Positions 39,034 through 48,641 of a DNA stretch of 64,000 nt are shown here, one piece after another. The stretch is from Sphingobacterium detergens (GTDB lineage: Bacteria; Bacteroidota; Bacteroidia; Sphingobacteriales; Sphingobacteriaceae): assembly GCF_003610355.1 (NCBI RefSeq), contig NZ_RAPY01000001.1, forward strand, positions 1,426,001 through 1,490,000, read 5' to 3'. The notes beneath the pieces are model-generated. The model was not told the origin of the DNA. It saw nothing but the letters and a program-made list of their open reading frames with translations, and did no database searches. How positions within the stretch are numbered: the stretch's first letter is position 1; each line of letters begins with the position of its first letter. The translations under genes were made by a program, and so were the position numbers.

Positions 39034-39252
39034 ATGGAAAAGCTCATTTTCGAAACTAATGCACAACATCCCAGTCTTGTAGACAAGATCAAACAAGCTG
39101 TTGAAAAATTAAATGGTATCCATGAATGGAAAATAGATCTGGATTCTATTTACAACCTGTTAACCATTGAAGGCATCCGACTCAATCCGACAGAGATCGA
39201 GTCTGAACTTGCACTTCATGGCGTTGAGGCAAGTCGCCTTTATGAGGAATAA
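39034..39252 (+). CDS. Small HMA-fold protein without the metal-binding cysteines
   Basis: This protein of 72 residues follows the heavy-metal-associated domain pattern: a first strand (KLIFETN), helix (VDKIKQAVEKLNGI), strands (WKIDLDSIYNLLTIEGI) and second helix with final strand (IESELALHGVEASRL). The metal-binding CxxC expected in the first loop is replaced by NAQHP, so copper or zinc binding in the usual way is not possible. It may be a protein-interaction version of the fold. Function is unknown. It has its own promoter region and converges on the thiolase gene. Confidence 0.75.
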   Translation: MEKLIFETNAQHPSLVDKIKQAVEKLNGIHEWKIDLDSIYNLLTIEGIRLNPTEIESELALHGVEASRLYEE

Positions 39253-39296
39253 CCTCAATCAATGTTCTGGCACATTGTCATCAACCAAAGAATAGA

Positions 39297-39346
39297 CTTT
39301 GTCCAGATAAGTACTTACTTTAAAATAAATACTTATCTGGACAAAG
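39297..39346. terminator. Bidirectional terminator between HMA-like and thiolase genes
   Basis: ctttgtccagataagta (39297-39313) and tacttatctggacaaag (39330-39346) form a 17-bp perfect stem with a 16-nt loop. It lies 44 bp past the + strand stop and immediately past the minus-strand thiolase stop, serving both convergent transcripts. Confidence 0.85.
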
Positions 39347-39348
39347 CA

Positions 39349-40527
39349 TTATAGTTTTTTTATAATCATTCCCGAAGCACCACCACCACCGTTGCAAATT
39401 GCTGCAAGTCCGATTGTCCCGCCTTCCTGTTGTAAAATGCTCGTCAAGGTGACGATTATTCTCGCTCCGGAACAGCCCAATGGATGACCGAGGGAAACTG
39501 CCCCGCCATAGATATTCACTTTACGCATTGGAATATCCAGAATTTTAGCGTTCGCAAGTGCAACAACAGAGAAAGCTTCATTAAATTCAAAATAATCAAT
39601 ATCATCTTTCGTTAGTCCAGCCTTTTTTAGTACTTTATCTGTTACTATAGCGGGACTTGTCGTAAACCATTCTGGCGCTTGTTCTGCATCAGCATAGGCT
39701 ATGATTTCAGCCAATGGTTGTAATCCCAGTTCTTTCACTTTCTCAGCACTCATTAATAATACCGCAGCCGCCCCATCGCTTAATGTGGATGCATTTGCGG
39801 CAGTTACTGTTCCATCTTTCTTAAAAGCAGGTTTTAATTCGGGGATCTTATCAAAATTGACCTGTGAAAACTCCTCATCCCTGGAGATTATCTGCTCACC
39901 CTTGCGCCCTTGGATAGCGACAGGACTGACCTCCTTGATGAATTTATTCTTCTGCCAAGCCTCCAGGCTTCGCTTATAAGAATTAATCGCATACTCATCC
40001 TGTTCGGCCCGGCCGATACCGTATTTCTCGGCACATAATTCAGCAAAACTACCCATTGGTTCATTTGAATAGGCATCACTTAAACCGTCCCGTTGCAAAC
40101 CATCGACGAAACTCTGGCCTCCGAACTTAGCACCCCAGCGCATTGTATTCGCATAATACGGGACTTTACTCATATTTTCCATACCTCCGGCAATGACCAC
40201 ATCGGCATCCCCCAACAAAATAGATTGCGCGGCAAAAGCGATGGCTTTCATTCCACTGGCACAGACTTTATTTACTGTAGTCGCTGTTACTTGATCAGGT
40301 AAGCCGGCAAGCCGTGCAACCTGACGGGCGGGAGCTTGACCCAAATCGGCCTGCAGAACGCTACCGATCAGAATTTCATCGACTTGATCTGCAGCAATCC
40401 CAGTCTCATCCAATACAGCACGGACAGCATGAGCGCCCAGCGCTGTCGCCGCAACCGATGATAATCCACCTCCAAAACTTCCTATTGGCGTACGCTTTGC
40501 CGCAACGATAAATACACTTTTTGACAT
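39349..40527 (-). CDS. Acetyl-CoA C-acyltransferase (thiolase)
   Basis: This thiolase of 392 residues has its nucleophile Cys in NKVCASGMKAI, a catalytic His in GHPLGCSGARI and the second Cys in AAICNGGGGASG. It catalyses the last step of beta-oxidation or the reverse condensation of acetyl-CoA. I chose MSKSVFIVAAKRTPIG (ATG 40525-40527), since an in-frame extension to 40596 adds 23 residues with no thiolase similarity. It is divergent from the acyl-CoA dehydrogenase and FadJ-like genes, so together these three genes cover most of a beta-oxidation cycle. Confidence 0.94.
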   Translation of the reverse strand: MSKSVFIVAAKRTPIGSFGGGLSSVAATALGAHAVRAVLDETGIAADQVDEILIGSVLQADLGQAPARQVARLAGLPDQVTATTVNKVCASGMKAIAFAAQSILLGDADVVIAGGMENMSKVPYYANTMRWGAKFGGQSFVDGLQRDGLSDAYSNEPMGSFAELCAEKYGIGRAEQDEYAINSYKRSLEAWQKNKFIKEVSPVAIQGRKGEQIISRDEEFSQVNFDKIPELKPAFKKDGTVTAANASTLSDGAAAVLLMSAEKVKELGLQPLAEIIAYADAEQAPEWFTTSPAIVTDKVLKKAGLTKDDIDYFEFNEAFSVVALANAKILDIPMRKVNIYGGAVSLGHPLGCSGARIIVTLTSILQQEGGTIGLAAICNGGGGASGMIIKKL

Positions 40528-40910
40528 GTTATTCTGTTTATAATTGTTTTTTCTTGAATTCAATAGACTTGCGACCCGATTCAACTGAGGATTCATCAGC
40601 CAAAACTGGTATCATTCCTTTCCTAAAGATAAAAAATATAACACAAACAAGCGAACCCTCTTATTTTATTTTTTAGGCCAAAACAAAATAAATAGAAAAA
40701 AAACAAGGCAAAAAGTTCCCTACATAATCTATTTGACAAAAAATAAACAATAAATATTTGCAGAAAAGCCAACGCTTTTCGCTAAATTCGGTTAGACATT
40801 CCGCTCTTTTTAACGAGGGCGATGTTATGCCAAGATAAAGCAAAAGACAAATCGTTTTCAGTCCGCAATCATGTAACTGAAACCAATAACCAAAAGTAAA
40901 ATAAACAATT
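40528..40910. other. Divergent promoter region between thiolase and acyl-CoA dehydrogenase
   Basis: About 380 bp that should hold two divergent promoters and any fatty-acid-responsive operator. I find no clear palindrome or promoter pair in it and no supportable ORF. Confidence 0.35.
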
Positions 40911-42089
40911 ATGCAGGCAAGCAAACTCACAGCCGAACATCAGATTTTTCGCGAAACCATTCGGGCATTTATTCACAAAGAAATCACCCCGCATGTAGAT
41001 CAATGGGAACAGCAGGGTGAAATAGATCGAAGCATTTGGAAGAAAATGGGTGACATGGGTTTTATGGGACTCAACTACCCAGAAGAATATGGTGGTCTGG
41101 ACCTGGATTTTTACTATTCGATGATTTTGTGCGAGGAACTATCCTATTGTTTTTCGGGAGGATTCACGATATCTGCTCTGGTCACCCAATACATGTCAGC
41201 TCCTTATCTATTGAAATATGCATCTGAGGAACTCAAGCAACATTACCTTAGACCAGTGATCGCCGGTGATATGGTGAGTGCTGTTGCTATCACCGAACCT
41301 GGGGCGGGGTCTGATGTCAAACAGATCAAAACAACTGCCGTCCGATCGGGCGACCACTATATTGTCAATGGCTCCAAAACATTTATCACCAATGGCTACT
41401 ACGGCGACTTTTTTATTACGGCTGTTAAAACCGATCCGGAAAAAGGAACAAAAGGCATCAGCCTCTTACTGATAGAAAGGCATGCTGAAGGTGTTTCGGC
41501 AAATAAAATCAACAAATTAGGCTGGCATGCCTCGGATACTGCCGAATTGGGTTTCGATCAGGTCAAAGTCCCTGTTTCCAATCTGATTGGAAAGGAAGGT
41601 GATGGTTTTCTTTATTTAATGGCCGGATTGCAATTGGAACGTTTAACCGCCGCCATACATAGTCTGGCTACAGCGGATTCCGCACTACAGTACACCCTGG
41701 AATATATTGGGCAGCGGGAGGCATTCGGTAAAAAGATCCAGGAGTTTCAGACGATTCGTCACCGTATTGCCCAGATGGCTGCCGATATCGCAACTACCAG
41801 GGCTTTTGTCTATCAATGCTGCGATCTCCAAAATCAAGGTGAATATGCTGTCCAGGATTGTTCCATAGCCAAACTGCAAACCAGCGAGCTTGCCGTACAG
41901 GTCGTGAGCCAATGTCTTCAGTTATTTGGGGGCTACGGATTCACCGAAGATTACAAAATCGCCCGTCTATATCGGGATGTACGGGTCGGGACAATCATTG
42001 GCGGAACATCCGAGATTATGCTGGAAATCATTGCCAAGATGACGATTGACAAGGTCAATTATCAATCAAACAAACCCAGCTTAACTTAA
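40911..42089 (+). CDS. Acyl-CoA dehydrogenase
   Basis: This flavoprotein of 392 residues carries out the first oxidation of beta-oxidation. Domains: an N-terminal helical domain, a beta-barrel (SAVAITEPGAGSDVKQIKTTA; INGYYGDFFI-like region) and a C-terminal helical domain with REAFGKKIQEFQTIRHR and QLFGGYGFTEDYKIARLYRDVR, then IIGGTSEIM, where the Glu is in the position of the catalytic base in medium-chain enzymes. Chain-length preference cannot be stated. The FadJ-like gene follows after 31 bp. Confidence 0.94.
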   Translation: MQASKLTAEHQIFRETIRAFIHKEITPHVDQWEQQGEIDRSIWKKMGDMGFMGLNYPEEYGGLDLDFYYSMILCEELSYCFSGGFTISALVTQYMSAPYLLKYASEELKQHYLRPVIAGDMVSAVAITEPGAGSDVKQIKTTAVRSGDHYIVNGSKTFITNGYYGDFFITAVKTDPEKGTKGISLLLIERHAEGVSANKINKLGWHASDTAELGFDQVKVPVSNLIGKEGDGFLYLMAGLQLERLTAAIHSLATADSALQYTLEYIGQREAFGKKIQEFQTIRHRIAQMAADIATTRAFVYQCCDLQNQGEYAVQDCSIAKLQTSELAVQVVSQCLQLFGGYGFTEDYKIARLYRDVRVGTIIGGTSEIMLEIIAKMTIDKVNYQSNKPSLT

Positions 42090-42120
42090 ACATTTTCAAC
42101 ACAAAAAGCAGTTCAGCATA

Positions 42121-44235
42121 ATGAATTATCAGGTACACCCATTTTTTCATATCGAACAGGACAATCAACATATTGTCACCATAAAACCATTGGCAGATGC
42201 ATCGACCGAGGAGTCAACAATCCTTGACCGTATACAGGAGTTTGTCGACCTGGTGGCTCGTGTACTAAATGAAAAAGAAGTCCGCGGATTGATCTATACC
42301 TGTCCGCTAAACAACAAGCAGACCGATTACGTCCGATTATTTGATCAGGTTTCCAATGGTCAACTCGATCCCGAGATCATACAGAAAACCACATGGAAGG
42401 CATTGCAATGGAAGACCTTGGGAAAACCTATTGTATCGATCTTGGATAGCAACTGCACGGGCATCGGTTTAGCAACTATGCTATGGTCAGACTACCGTAT
42501 TGCAGGTCCACCGATAAAACTGGGTTTCCCAGAGAGTAAATTCGGCCTATTTACCGGCTTTGCGACGACCATTACCTTAGCTCAACTTGTAGGTGCTACT
42601 GCAGCGTTGAACCTGTTGACCCAAGCAAAACTGATTTCAAACAAAGAGGCTCTTGAACTGGGTTTAGTGAATGAGGTAACAACAGATAGCGAGCAGAGCC
42701 TAGTGCTGGCAAAGAACTGGATTCTTGAAAATTCAAAAACCAGCATCTCCACCCCCAGCCCAACAGCAGTCTCCACTGAATTTGAAGAAGCTTGCGTTGC
42801 TGTTTTAAAGAAAACAAGAGGATTATTACCGGGCACCAATGCTGTTGTACAGTTATTAAAAACGAGTCAATCGCTGTCTTTAACAGAGGCTGTGGAGGCC
42901 GAGGCCAAGCTATACCATAAGGTATTAAGTGCCCCCGAGCCGCTGCACATGGTCAGGACACTGTATGAAGGCATGCTACAGGCACAACATCCTGACCGTA
43001 TCAAATCACTCGGCACCTATGCAATCAAAAAAATAGGCATCCTGGGTGCAGGTATGATGGGATCCGGCATCGCCTATGAAGCCGCCAGAGCGGGCATTTC
43101 CGTTGTTTTAAAAGATGTGAACAGGGCTCAGGCGGAGCAGGGAAAGGCTTATTCTGCCAAACTTTGTGATAAATTACTTGCACAGGGCCAGATAAATAGC
43201 TTACAACAACAGACGCTTTTAGCCAATATTCAACCCAGTGACCAAGTTGCTGATCTTGTCGATGCTGACCTTATTATTGAAGCGGTATTTGAAGATCTGG
43301 AGTTAAAAGCCGAAGTAACCCGACAAAGCCTTCCCTATCTTGCCGAAAATGGTTTTTTCGCATCCAATACAACGTCATTGCCCATTACAACTTTGGCTGC
43401 TGCAACGGATCGGCCAGAACGTTTTATCGGCATGCATTTCTTCTCCCCTGTGGATCGTATGCCATTGGTCGAAATTATCTGCGGTACACAAACCGATCAG
43501 GTAACATTACAAAAAGCGATTGCAATCGCTTTGCGCCTCGGTAAGATTCCCATTGTCGTACATGATGGTCCCGGATTCTTTACATCCCGTATTTTCTTCA
43601 ATTACCTACTGGAGGCCATCACCATGTTGCTGGAAGGCATTCCGGCAAGTCAGATTGAAGACGAAGCAATACAGGCCGGATTTGCTGTTGGTCCATTAGC
43701 AGTACTCGACGAAATTTCATTGGAATTGATGCTACACGTCTACGATCAGTTTCCAGCATTGCATAACAGTCAGCGACGTGCGTATGCCCATTTAAGCAAA
43801 ATGATTAAAAATGGCAGAAAAGGTAGAAAATCCGGCCATGGATTCTATGATTATGATCCTGCATCCAGAACGAAAACAGTCTGGCAGAACCCCGCACTAC
43901 CTACATCAGGAGAATCCCCTTCCTCTGGAATAATACAAAAAAGACTTCTTCATGTCATGGCCCTTGATAGCTACCGTTGTCTCGAAGAAGGTGTGTTGGA
44001 ACAACCCATTGATGGTGATATCGGCTCTATCCTTGGTGTAGGCTATGCAGCACATACCGGTGGTGTATTTGGACATATCGACCTTACAAGCCTTCCTGTC
44101 TTTGTACAGGAATGCCAGTCATTTCTACACTTGGGTGAACAATGGGAAGTCCCCCGTTCGTTAATCGAACGTGCTGACAGGAATTTTAAATTTTATACAG
44201 GTTTTGATTCAAATTGGCCAGGAAAGAAATCCTAA
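42121..44235 (+). CDS. FadJ-like 3-hydroxyacyl-CoA dehydrogenase with degenerate hydratase domain
   Basis: This beta-oxidation multifunctional protein has 704 residues. The N-terminal half (~1-270) has a crotonase fold; residues ~298-480 form an NAD-binding dehydrogenase domain (GAGMMGSGIAYEAARAG), with catalytic GMHFFSPVDRMPLVE, and a C-terminal helical domain with GRKSGHGFYDYD and GVGYAAHTGG. Compared with FadB, the second active-site glutamate is present (E138 in PESKFGLF), but the first (FadB E119) is replaced by A118 in GIGLATMLWSDYR. The hydratase step may therefore be weak or absent, while the dehydrogenase motifs look complete. It lies 31 bp after the acyl-CoA dehydrogenase gene. Confidence 0.92.
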   Translation: MNYQVHPFFHIEQDNQHIVTIKPLADASTEESTILDRIQEFVDLVARVLNEKEVRGLIYTCPLNNKQTDYVRLFDQVSNGQLDPEIIQKTTWKALQWKTLGKPIVSILDSNCTGIGLATMLWSDYRIAGPPIKLGFPESKFGLFTGFATTITLAQLVGATAALNLLTQAKLISNKEALELGLVNEVTTDSEQSLVLAKNWILENSKTSISTPSPTAVSTEFEEACVAVLKKTRGLLPGTNAVVQLLKTSQSLSLTEAVEAEAKLYHKVLSAPEPLHMVRTLYEGMLQAQHPDRIKSLGTYAIKKIGILGAGMMGSGIAYEAARAGISVVLKDVNRAQAEQGKAYSAKLCDKLLAQGQINSLQQQTLLANIQPSDQVADLVDADLIIEAVFEDLELKAEVTRQSLPYLAENGFFASNTTSLPITTLAAATDRPERFIGMHFFSPVDRMPLVEIICGTQTDQVTLQKAIAIALRLGKIPIVVHDGPGFFTSRIFFNYLLEAITMLLEGIPASQIEDEAIQAGFAVGPLAVLDEISLELMLHVYDQFPALHNSQRRAYAHLSKMIKNGRKGRKSGHGFYDYDPASRTKTVWQNPALPTSGESPSSGIIQKRLLHVMALDSYRCLEEGVLEQPIDGDIGSILGVGYAAHTGGVFGHIDLTSLPVFVQECQSFLHLGEQWEVPRSLIERADRNFKFYTGFDSNWPGKKS

Positions 44236-44406
44236 ATTGAAACAGTTATAAGTTCGTCAGGAAACATTGTGTATCAGACAGCGTTCTCGAATAACCAGGA
44301 AACAACTCTTAAATGAAGCGGAAGCATTTTGGCGCGAACGTCTGAGATCAAATAAGTGGTTTGTATTTAGCTAAAAATCGTTCAATTAAATAAGATCTCT
44401 GAGAAA

Positions 44407-44450
44407 GTCATTGATCGATAGTTTGCCTGCTATCGATCAATGACATTTTT
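44407..44450. terminator. Bidirectional terminator between FadJ-like and prpD genes
   Basis: gtcattgatcgatag (44407-44421) and ctatcgatcaatgac (44430-44444) form a 15-bp perfect stem with an 8-nt loop, followed by T at 44446-44450 on the + strand. It lies just beyond the prpD stop and 170 bp after the FadJ-like stop. The gap 44236-44406 holds no ORF I can support. Confidence 0.85.
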
Positions 44451-44452
44451 AT

Positions 44453-45904
44453 TTAGCGGGCCAGGAGATCCATCAGTTCGGATACATCCAGGTCAATGAA
44501 GGTATCATAATCCAAAGTCACCTCAAGCAATTGTTTTTGCTGTTTTTCAGAAAATACACGGGCAAGATTCGTTTTATACTTTTCGATCAATTTAGGAATC
44601 CCCTCCTGCCGGCGTCTCGGATGTCCAATCGGATATTCCACCACCAGCTCCGGCAATACTGTTCCATCCTTTAATACCACCGTCAGGGCATTTGAGATCG
44701 CCCGTTTTTGTGGATCATGATAATCAATTGTAAACTGTGGATCTTCAACACAGAAAATTTTGTCCCGCAGTGCATCAATACGTGGGTCCAGTGCAATATG
44801 ATTTTCATAATCCTCCGCTGTCAGACGTCCAAAGATTAAAGGTACGGCAACCATATATTGGATACAGTGATCCCGGTCGGCCGGATTATGCAACGGCCCC
44901 TTCTTGTCGATGATTCGGATTGCGGCCTCATGTGTACGAATGGTAACACGCTCAATATCATCACTGCTTTTCCCAAACTCTTTTAACTGCTGGTGCAATT
45001 GCATTGCCGCTTCGGCAGCGGTCTGTGCGTGAAATTCAGCAGGGAAAGAAATCTTAAATAGGATATTCTCCATCACATAAGAGCCATAATCGCGCTGAAA
45101 TTTAAATGGGTTGCCTTTAAATGAAACGTCATAGAATCCCCATACCGGTGCTGTTAACACAGATGGATACCCCATTTCACCCGTTTGTGCAATTAAAGCA
45201 AGTCGTACCGCACGCGAAGTAGCATCTCCGGCGGCCCAAGATTTACGGCTTCCTGTATTAGGCGCATGGCGATACGTACGCAAAGCCTGCCCGTCGACGA
45301 AGGCCAATGAAACCGCATTCAGCAATTCGTCCCGACTAAGGCCCAAAAGCTTACCAACAACGGCTGTAGAAGCAACCTTTACCAAAATTACGTGATCTAA
45401 TCCCACTTTATTAAAGGAATTTTCAAGCGCTAATACGCCTTGAACCTCATGTGCCATAATCATTGCTTCAAGCACCTGTTTTGCCTTTAGGGATTTCTCC
45501 CCTTTCGCAATCTGTGTTCTACTCAGCCAGTCCGCAGTAGCCAGAATACCGCCAAGATTATCCGATGGATGTCCCCACTCCGCAGCTAACCAGGTATCGT
45601 TAAAATCCAACCAGCGAACGATGGTACCAATATTAAATGCGGCCTGTATGGGATCCAGTTGATAATTCGTTCCGGGTACTTTTGCGCCATTGGGAACAAT
45701 CGTACCGGGCACAACGGGCCCCAGTAATTTGGTACAGGCAGGATAGGTCAGCGCTTCCAACCCGCAGCCTATGGTATCCAGAAAACAGTAAAAAGCTGTA
45801 TTCCATGCAACTTTACTTTCGATTTTGTAATTTAACACGTAATCCACAATAGCCACCAGAACCTGATCTGGCTGTGGTCTTTCATTTGATATCGTTGAAC
45901 TCAT
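44453..45904 (-). CDS. prpD: 2-Methylcitrate dehydratase PrpD
   Basis: This enzyme of 483 residues dehydrates 2-methylcitrate in the methylcitrate cycle of propionyl-CoA degradation. MmgE/PrpD family segments include [32 protein letters not shown] (the conserved region around Asp/His), [18 protein letters not shown] and PLIFGRL. The length is normal for PrpD. The citrate-synthase and lyase genes of the cycle lie upstream in the same direction. No 2-methylaconitase is seen in the window. The 154-bp gap to prpC shows no ORF. Confidence 0.93.
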   Translation of the reverse strand: MSSTISNERPQPDQVLVAIVDYVLNYKIESKVAWNTAFYCFLDTIGCGLEALTYPACTKLLGPVVPGTIVPNGAKVPGTNYQLDPIQAAFNIGTIVRWLDFNDTWLAAEWGHPSDNLGGILATADWLSRTQIAKGEKSLKAKQVLEAMIMAHEVQGVLALENSFNKVGLDHVILVKVASTAVVGKLLGLSRDELLNAVSLAFVDGQALRTYRHAPNTGSRKSWAAGDATSRAVRLALIAQTGEMGYPSVLTAPVWGFYDVSFKGNPFKFQRDYGSYVMENILFKISFPAEFHAQTAAEAAMQLHQQLKEFGKSSDDIERVTIRTHEAAIRIIDKKGPLHNPADRDHCIQYMVAVPLIFGRLTAEDYENHIALDPRIDALRDKIFCVEDPQFTIDYHDPQKRAISNALTVVLKDGTVLPELVVEYPIGHPRRRQEGIPKLIEKYKTNLARVFSEKQQKQLLEVTLDYDTFIDLDVSELMDLLAR

Positions 45905-46058
45905 TATTCTATTTATTATAAGGCTGTTGTTCTTTTCAATTTATTTTTTCCGGACGCACCCGCATCAATGATAAAAAAAAACACAGCGCTGTTTCTTCAA
46001 TGCGAGATGAAATCGACTTCTTTCCGTTTTATTTTTTTACGCTATACACTTTATCGCA

Positions 46059-47210
46059 CTATCTCGCGGAGATGGGCACGAAAGGTCTGTCATCGGGACC
46101 GACATAATTTGCACTCGGCCGAATGATTTTTCCATCTTGACGTTGTTCAAAGACATGGGCAGACCAGCCTGTGATACGCGAAAGCACAAACAGCGGGGTG
46201 AACATTTCGGTTGGAATCCCCATCAGGTGATAAGAAACAGCCGAATACCAATCTAAATTGGGGAACATCCGTTTTTCTTCCCACATCACTTTTTCCAGGC
46301 GCTCGGCAATCAGGTAAAGCGTCATATCACCAGCCTCTTCTGATAATTCCTTGGCGACCTGTTTAATCACCTGATTCCTTGGGTCCGAGATGGTATAGAC
46401 AGGATGTCCGAAACCGATAATCACTTCTTTATTTTCTAGCCGTTTTCGAATATCGGCTTCGGCTTCATCAGCATTTGCGTAGCGGCTCTGGATCTCAAAA
46501 GCGACTTCATTGGCGCCACCATGTTTGGGGCCGCGTAACGCACCGATGGCCCCCGTGATGCAAGAGTACATATCGGATCCCGTCCCTGCAATCACCCTCG
46601 CAGTAAACGTAGAAGCATTAAACTCATGCTCAGCGTATAAATTAAGCGAAATCTGCATCGCCCGAATCCAGGATTCGGAAGGTGCTTTCCCGTGTAACAG
46701 ATGCAGAAAATGCCCACCCAGGGTGCTGTCATCGGTTTCGACCTGAATTTCGCGTCCATTTTGACTAAAATGATACCAATACAGTAAAGCCGAGGCCATC
46801 GAGGCCATCAAGCGATTGGCGATATCTCTAGCACCTGCCAAAGCATGATTTTCTTTTTCCGGATTCACACTCCCAAAAAAGGACACATAAGTACGCAGGA
46901 CATCCATCGCATGGGCAGTAGATGGCAACTGTTTCAGCACCTGCTGTACCGTGATGGGGAGCCCCCGCTGGCTCAGCAACTGGCTTTGATAGGACGTTAG
47001 TTGTGCCTGTGTAGGTAGGTTGCCATAAATCAATAGATAGGCGACTTCTTCAAAGGAGGCCTGATGCGCCAGATCCAAAATATCATAGCCTCGATAATGG
47101 AGGTCATTACCACTTTTTCCAACAGTACTCAAGGCTGTATTTCCGGCAGGAACACCAGAAAGTGCTACGCTTTTTTTGGGTTTAAAACCAGTATCGTTTG
47201 TCTCTTTCAT
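46059..47210 (-). CDS. prpC: 2-Methylcitrate synthase PrpC
   Basis: This citrate-synthase-fold enzyme of 383 residues joins propionyl-CoA with oxaloacetate. The active-site triad is expected at the His of GPKHGGANE, the His of GFGHPVY and the Asp of a later helix. The [10 protein letters not shown] and NASTFTARV segments suit a methylcitrate synthase. Its small size compared with ordinary citrate synthase (about 430 residues) and its neighbours support PrpC over GltA. The gap to prpB is 68 bp. Confidence 0.92.
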   Translation of the reverse strand: MKETNDTGFKPKKSVALSGVPAGNTALSTVGKSGNDLHYRGYDILDLAHQASFEEVAYLLIYGNLPTQAQLTSYQSQLLSQRGLPITVQQVLKQLPSTAHAMDVLRTYVSFFGSVNPEKENHALAGARDIANRLMASMASALLYWYHFSQNGREIQVETDDSTLGGHFLHLLHGKAPSESWIRAMQISLNLYAEHEFNASTFTARVIAGTGSDMYSCITGAIGALRGPKHGGANEVAFEIQSRYANADEAEADIRKRLENKEVIIGFGHPVYTISDPRNQVIKQVAKELSEEAGDMTLYLIAERLEKVMWEEKRMFPNLDWYSAVSYHLMGIPTEMFTPLFVLSRITGWSAHVFEQRQDGKIIRPSANYVGPDDRPFVPISAR

Positions 47211-47278
47211 CGGAATATATTATTTATTGGCGTATATTTTAAACCGTAAAATACGCGCATTCATTCGGTTTGAGATTC

Positions 47279-48226
47279 TTATGATTTAGTATTGAACAAT
47301 TGATCCAGGCGATCTTCGTAAGCATAGTAATCTATGCTCCGATACAACTCATCGCGTGTCTGCATGCGATCGATGACAGCTGCCTGACCACCATCTTTGC
47401 GGATATGCTGATACACATCAGTTGCGGCTTTATTAGCCGCACGGAATGCTGATAAAGGATAAAGCACAATGGACACATCCGCATGTCGAAGTTCATCAAG
47501 ATTAAACAAAGGTGTCTGTCCAAACTCTGTAATGTTGGCAAGTATCGGCAGCCCGGTTATTCTGCTGAATTGCATATATTGATCCAGGTTATGTACGGCT
47601 TCTGCAAAAATAAAATCAGCACCAGCTTCTTTATAGGCCACAGCCCGCTCCAAAGCACGTTCAAGTCCTTCTGAAGCCAAGGCATCAGTACGTGCGCCAA
47701 TGACAAAATGAGGATCTGTCCGGGCATCCACAGCGGCTTTCAGGCGATCGACCATTTCATCTTTTGAAACCAGCTCTTTCCCCGGGCGGTGGCCACAGCG
47801 CTTGGCGCCCACCTGATCTTCCATATGTACGGCGGCAGCCCCGGCTTTAATCAAGCTTTTTATGGTACGTGCAACATTAAAGGCCGAAGGCCCAAAACCG
47901 GTGTCAATATCGACCATCAAAGGAAGCTTGCAGACATTCGTAATGCGCTCCACGTCAATTAATACATCTTGAAGCGTTGTGATACCCAAATCAGGTATAC
48001 CAAGCGATCCCGCAGCAACACCGCCCCCAGAGAGGTAGATGGCTTTAAAACCAGCTTGTTCCGCCAAAAGTGCATGGTTTGCATTGATGGCTCCAACAAC
48101 CTGTAAGGGCTTTTCTTGCTTAATTGCTTCCCGAAAAAGGAAGCCTGGAGAATCTATCATATCATTGAAATTTGAAATTCCACAGTCCATAGGTTCTGTA
48201 GGACAAAATCCTTCCAGGGGCGCCAT
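47279..48226 (-). CDS. prpB: 2-Methylisocitrate lyase PrpB
   Basis: This isocitrate-lyase-superfamily enzyme of about 315 residues cleaves 2-methylisocitrate into pyruvate and succinate. The family signature is [12 protein letters not shown], with the catalytic Cys, preceded by [12 protein letters not shown] supplies metal-binding acids. Relatives usually begin near [13 protein letters not shown], so a start 23 codons downstream (48157) is possible; the N-terminus given may be too long. It is first in the order prpB-prpC-prpD. Confidence 0.92.
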   Translation of the reverse strand: MAPLEGFCPTEPMDCGISNFNDMIDSPGFLFREAIKQEKPLQVVGAINANHALLAEQAGFKAIYLSGGGVAAGSLGIPDLGITTLQDVLIDVERITNVCKLPLMVDIDTGFGPSAFNVARTIKSLIKAGAAAVHMEDQVGAKRCGHRPGKELVSKDEMVDRLKAAVDARTDPHFVIGARTDALASEGLERALERAVAYKEAGADFIFAEAVHNLDQYMQFSRITGLPILANITEFGQTPLFNLDELRHADVSIVLYPLSAFRAANKAATDVYQHIRKDGGQAAVIDRMQTRDELYRSIDYYAYEDRLDQLFNTKS

Positions 48227-48530
48227 GAACAGTATCTAAGTTTATTTTAGTTTGAACAATAGATAATTCGATCGTTCATCCTAAAGATACTAATTATCAC
48301 GGCATTTCAACAAATTATTTTCTACATTTCAAGCTTTTAACAGAAGAAAATATGGAAATAAACAGTTTCAAAACCTAGCTGAACAAGCATGCAATATAAT
48401 TTTCAAACAGCATCTATTTATTTGGTTGCAATTCGCGATTCAGACTAGCACTAATGATCAACCAATAGTTTACTGGCCATTCGACAAGCTGCTTATGCTA
48501 AATTACATTGGGCTTCGGATTTCAAAAATC
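48227..48530. other. Intergenic region upstream of prpB
   Basis: About 300 bp between prpB and the SusD terminator. It should contain the prp-operon promoter. I see no regulator gene, no strong palindrome and no ORF. Confidence 0.35.
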
Positions 48531-48565
48531 AGAAAAGCCCTGATCAGTGTGATCAGGGCTTTTCT
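48531..48565 (-). terminator. Terminator of the susCD operon
   Basis: agaaaagccctgatca (48531-48546) and tgatcagggcttttct (48550-48565) form a 16-bp perfect stem with a 3-nt loop. It lies 77 bp past the SusD stop, with T-rich sequence after it on the minus strand. Confidence 0.88.
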
Positions 48566-48641
48566 GTTCGATTTAGGTTAAAAGAAAAACGACATTTTTC
48601 AATAACCCTTAAATACATTTCTTGTTTCCTTCCGGCAAGAC

